From contig CAJURM010000013.1 in the NCBI GenBank assembly GCA_910589025.1, positions 1 through 64,000 on the forward strand: a stretch of DNA of 64,000 nucleotides, in the 5' to 3' direction. Position numbers and translations under genes: made by a program. Each line of letters opens with the position of its first letter. Within the stretch, counting starts at the first letter, position 1. Positions 63,109 to 64,000 of this stretch are shown here, piece by piece. The notes below the pieces were generated by a model. The model had not been told where the DNA came from. It saw only the letters and a program-made list of their open reading frames with translations, and did no database searches. This DNA is from an uncultured Odoribacter sp. Its GTDB lineage: Bacteria > Bacteroidota > Bacteroidia > Bacteroidales > Marinifilaceae.

Positions 63109-64000
63109 TTAATCGGTAGACATCCGGATGCGCCATTCTTTGGGGTAATAATTGTTCAGCCGGGAACCCAGGCTCTTGCCCCATCCCATCCCCATCCCGT
63201 TGTGGGTAATCAATACCCATGAGCCTGCAGGGGCATCAGTGGAAATATCTTCTTTTTTCAGATAACGCAAAGCACTTTCCAGGTCGGTATCTTTACATAT
63301 GAGCCGTGTTTTATCAAGACACTGGTACAACGCCAGTGCCGGTTGCATTTTAAACTTCCGGCCATTGATTTCCGCCAGTTCGCAACCTTTATACAAAACG
63401 GTCAGTTGCTTATCGAGCAGGGCTGTAAATTCGGCATGCCGGGTCGGGATGATGCCCAGAACATTGCCGGAATTATAGCCGGAAAACTCTTGGTCTTGCG
63501 GAAGTAATTCCTGCAATCCCTCAGGCAAGCGGACCGGACTTTTTTTCTCTTTTTTCACTTGAGGTGTCTCTTTTTGCTCTCCGGTTTTCTGTATGACCCC
63601 GATAAAGAATCCTTCTCCTTTGATTTTATGGGGATAAAACTGGTATCCGTGAAGAGTGGGGGAGAGCGAATCACCCAACGTGTGGGTGACGGGAACGCTG
63701 AGGGCGTCGTACTGATTCAGTAGCCAGGAGAGTATCTCCTCATTTTCCCCCGGATTATAGGTGCATGTACTGTATATGAGGTGGCCTCCGGGTTTGAGTG
63801 TAGGCCAAATATCTTTAAGAATCCGTTGTTGTCTTTCTTTGCACAATTGTAAATTGCGTTCACTCCACTCGCTAATCGCTTTTTCATCTTTCCGGAACAT
63901 GCCTTCGCCAGAGCAGGGGGCATCCACCAGGATGAGGTCGAAGCAATTCCGCAGATAAGAAAAACAAGCCGGGTCGTTTTGGGTAATCACCACATTGTCG
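63109..64000 (-). CDS. RsmF-like rRNA cytosine-C5 methyltransferase, 5' end outside the window
   Basis: About 297 residues visible. The frame is open to the right edge, so the N-terminal RNA-binding part and first SAM motifs are missing. Seen: motif IV VDAPCSGEGMFRK and motif VI YSTCTYNPGENE with the two catalytic cysteines of the RsmB/NOP2 family, then a spacer rich in Lys and Gln and an RsmF-type C-terminal domain (LYKGCELAEINGRKFKMQPALAL, as LYKGCELAEI and KFKMQPALAL). It precedes prmA by 29 bp, a ribosome-modification pair. Confidence 0.9.
   Translation of the reverse strand, partial: DNVVITQNDPACFSYLRNCFDLILVDAPCSGEGMFRKDEKAISEWSERNLQLCKERQQRILKDIWPTLKPGGHLIYSTCTYNPGENEEILSWLLNQYDALSVPVTHTLGDSLSPTLHGYQFYPHKIKGEGFFIGVIQKTGEQKETPQVKKEKKSPVRLPEGLQELLPQDQEFSGYNSGNVLGIIPTRHAEFTALLDKQLTVLYKGCELAEINGRKFKMQPALALYQCLDKTRLICKDTDLESALRYLKKEDISTDAPAGSWVLITHNGMGMGWGKSLGSRLNNYYPKEWRIRMSTD

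Overview
The window looks like chromosomal DNA of a Bacteroidota member, most likely an anaerobic gut-type Bacteroidales. Evidence: several promoters fit the Bacteroidota pattern TTTG-N20-TAnnTTTG; there are type IX secretion (T9SS) type B substrate genes with a PorP/SprF partner, a fused SecDF, a BamA-OmpH-OmpH cluster, a GldA/GldF/GldG transporter and [FeFe]-hydrogenases. An Odoribacter/Butyricimonas-like relative is my guess (low confidence). Almost the whole window is coding. I saw no transposase, integrase, phage gene, CRISPR array or rRNA.

Layout. (1) 1-21.7 kb, plus strand: an operon-like run of three giant repeat-rich secreted proteins (the first cut by the window edge), a PorP/SprF-type outer-membrane protein, and a periplasmic TPR/PD40 protein that ends in SPOR domains instead of the usual OmpA domain; a strong terminator follows. 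(2) 21.8-35.6 kb, plus strand: a four-helix-bundle protein, then an envelope cluster (nadK, DUF6089 protein, uppS, bamA, two OmpH/Skp chaperones, murI), then RelA/SpoT, a Fur-family regulator, purA and a cation/proton antiporter. (3) 35.6-41.2 kb, minus strand: a group B-like [FeFe]-hydrogenase, a SpoIIE/PP2C phosphatase and a PAS-containing sensory [FeFe]-hydrogenase, next to an AT-rich leucine-rich-repeat lipoprotein. (4) 41.3-47 kb, minus: secDF, mdh and a MATE exporter. (5) 47-49.9 kb: ddl, tRNA-Arg(ACG) on the minus strand, a DUF6913-like gene and dapA. (6) 49.8-53 kb, minus: gldA-gldF-gldG. (7) 53.1-58 kb, minus: LacI-family regulator, 7TM-HD phosphohydrolase, fabD, folE. (8) 58.1-59.6 kb, plus: NfeD and FloA. 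(9) 59.6-64 kb, minus: lysA, lysC, prmA and a truncated RsmF-like rRNA methyltransferase.

Two parts stand out. The first is the giant-protein locus: near-identical 222-bp repeats, a shared unnamed C-terminal module in two neighbours, and a SPOR-anchored variant of the usual PorE-type partner. I infer a surface adhesin or filament system with its own export partner and cell-wall anchor. The second is the hydrogenase-phosphatase-hydrogenase module, which looks like an H2-sensing signalling unit. The sensory protein has Ala where catalytic enzymes carry the proton-transfer Cys, while the neighbouring group B enzyme keeps it. The remaining genes are mostly housekeeping: peptidoglycan precursors (murI, ddl, dapA/lysC/lysA, uppS), outer-membrane assembly, protein export and second messengers.
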